Assembly (NCBI RefSeq): GCF_014297275.1
Contig: NZ_JACOQK010000001.1
Span: 2,673,303 to 2,737,302, forward strand
Direction: 5' to 3'
Length of the DNA: 64,000 nt
DNA from: Clostridium facile
GTDB lineage: Bacteria; Bacillota; Clostridia; Oscillospirales; Ruminococcaceae
Made by a program: the position numbers and the translations under genes
Part shown: positions 63,107 to 64,000 of the stretch, in pieces
How positions within the stretch are numbered: position 1 is the first letter of the stretch
Layout of the letters: the number at the start of each line of letters is the position of its first letter
The notes under the pieces: model-generated
What the model saw: only the letters and a program-made list of their open reading frames with translations
Told to the model about the DNA's origin: nothing
Database searches by the model: none

Positions 63107-64000
63107 ATGAAAAAAAGAAAAATAGCAGCAAAAGCAGTTGGCCTTATGTTGGCGGGGTGTATGACAGTAGGGATGTCATCTACAGTCTATGCGGGCGTTT
63201 TATCTCAATTAAGATTGGAGGCACCAAGTGTTTCCAGCGCAGAAATAAGACAAACTTCTATTGATAAACCCAATGTTAGTTCAGATTTAACTGTTCAAGC
63301 AGCCTTAAATAAAGGTCTAGCGTATGACATAAAAGGCTATCCGGTAAATAAGGATAATACAAATTATTTATATTTATTTACCCCAAGTACTGTGGATCTA
63401 ACAAAATTAACTGTTTCTTTTTCTGATTCTAGTACAGAACAATTGGATGTTAGCCAGCCTGTTTCTGTAAAATTAAGTGGTCAAACTTATGTAGTTGTGG
63501 GAATGCAATCTGAATTACCTGCTGTACAATTAAATATGGATGAAAGCAAAGGATCAATTGAAGATATGAATAATGATCCAAACCATGATACAGAATGTTT
63601 TGGCGCTATGACATTAAGTGTTCCTGAAAAATTGGCAGAAGAAAACGGTTGGGAAACCACCTATATAGATACAGATATGTCCATGAAAGGAAGGGGAAAT
63701 ACCACTTGGGGATTACCAAAAAAACCATATCAGATTAAATTAGATTCCAAACAAGATATTTTAGGAATGGGTAAAGCGAAAAAATGGGTATTATTAGCTA
63801 ATTATGGCGATCGGTCGCTAATTAGAAATAAGTTGGCTTATGACATGGCAGATGAACTTGGAATGGAAGGCACCCCAAAATGTGAATTTGTAGATGTATT
63901 CTTAAATGGAGAGTATTTGGGTAACTATTTATTAGCAGAAAAAGTAGAAGTTGGGTCCTCAAGGGTGGATATTACGGACTTGGAAGATGTTCCGCCAGAA
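63107..64000 (+). CDS. CotH-like secreted protein, truncated at the window edge
   Basis: An open frame of 298 codons runs off the right edge. It begins with an export signal (MKKRKIAAKAVGLML). The segment LAGC at 15-18 is a possible lipobox; cleavage after VYA is the alternative. From about residue 185 it shows CotH kinase-family features: MKGRGNTTWGLPKKPYQIKL, KKWVLLANYGDRSLIRNKLA and FLNGEYLGNYLLAEKVEV. CotH-fold proteins are atypical protein kinases in spore coats and also appear on cellulosomal surface proteins. AAAAGGTGA lies ahead of ATG. The missing C-terminus may carry further domains. Confidence 0.82.
   Translation, partial: MKKRKIAAKAVGLMLAGCMTVGMSSTVYAGVLSQLRLEAPSVSSAEIRQTSIDKPNVSSDLTVQAALNKGLAYDIKGYPVNKDNTNYLYLFTPSTVDLTKLTVSFSDSSTEQLDVSQPVSVKLSGQTYVVVGMQSELPAVQLNMDESKGSIEDMNNDPNHDTECFGAMTLSVPEKLAEENGWETTYIDTDMSMKGRGNTTWGLPKKPYQIKLDSKQDILGMGKAKKWVLLANYGDRSLIRNKLAYDMADELGMEGTPKCEFVDVFLNGEYLGNYLLAEKVEVGSSRVDITDLEDVPPE

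Overview
The window reads as a chromosomal segment of a low-GC, endospore-forming member of the Clostridia, probably a gut or plant-fibre-associated relative of the Ruminococcaceae/Oscillospiraceae. The evidence is the Firmicutes-type 16S rRNA, AGGAGG-type ribosome sites with frequent TTG starts, the sporulation block yabP-yabQ-divIC-yabR, and a secreted plant-type rhamnosidase. Genus-level placement is not attempted. I see no prophage, insertion sequence or CRISPR array.

Layout. 1-3920: arginine genes argG-argH-argF behind an array of four ARG-box-like operators, shared with a divergent gene cut off at the left edge. 4371-6354: pyridoxal kinase, an ECF transporter S component and a small radical SAM protein. 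6418-9301: a yybP-ykoY (manganese) riboswitch with a textbook terminator, controlling a P-type cation ATPase. 9417-9978: Hsp20 behind an 8-codon leader ORF. 10684-13101 (minus): gltX and a 2-hydroxyacid dehydrogenase. 13489-22934: a cell-surface polysaccharide operon with four-gene dTDP-L-rhamnose synthesis, three glycosyltransferases, a Wzm/Wzt-type exporter and an acetyltransferase. 22998-28275: ogg, greA, lysS, a uracil permease and a small XRE regulator. 28358-33541: a very large secreted GH106-like rhamnosidase with FIVAR repeats and a wall-sorting tail, divergent from an AraC-type regulator. 33602-35851 (minus): cysK, mnmA and a Cys-cluster membrane protein. 35998-41498: an amidohydrolase, an orphan fumarase alpha subunit, a THUMP methyltransferase, small membrane proteins, PAP2 and GNAT. 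41781-49575: recJ, relA, dtd, an MBL hydrolase, hemZ and a uridine-kinase-like protein. 49839-53557: a zinc-ribbon protein, then mazG-hup-rqcP-yabP-yabQ-divIC-yabR. 53747-57012: ung, mtnN, a standalone MGS-like protein and metA. 57217-62765: an rRNA operon (three tandem promoters, 16S, tRNA-Ala, tRNA-Ile, 23S, 5S, tRNA-Asn). 63107 to the right edge: a truncated CotH-like secreted protein.

How things connect. Arginine control appears twice. The argG upstream region carries four 18-bp boxes, and 56 kb away two better ARG boxes overlap the promoter of an orphan 113-aa protein. That protein resembles the MGS-like regulatory domain of carbamoyl-phosphate synthetase but lacks its usual phosphate-pocket residues. 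This pairing is the strongest candidate here for something not yet described. Rhamnose is handled in both directions: made and exported by the 13.5-22.9 kb operon, and released from polymers by the GH106-like enzyme. Sulfur metabolism recurs in cysK, mnmA and a metA whose residue 111 is Glu, the acetyl-CoA type.

All calls rest on reading motifs, spacing and base pairing by eye. No database search or folding program was run.
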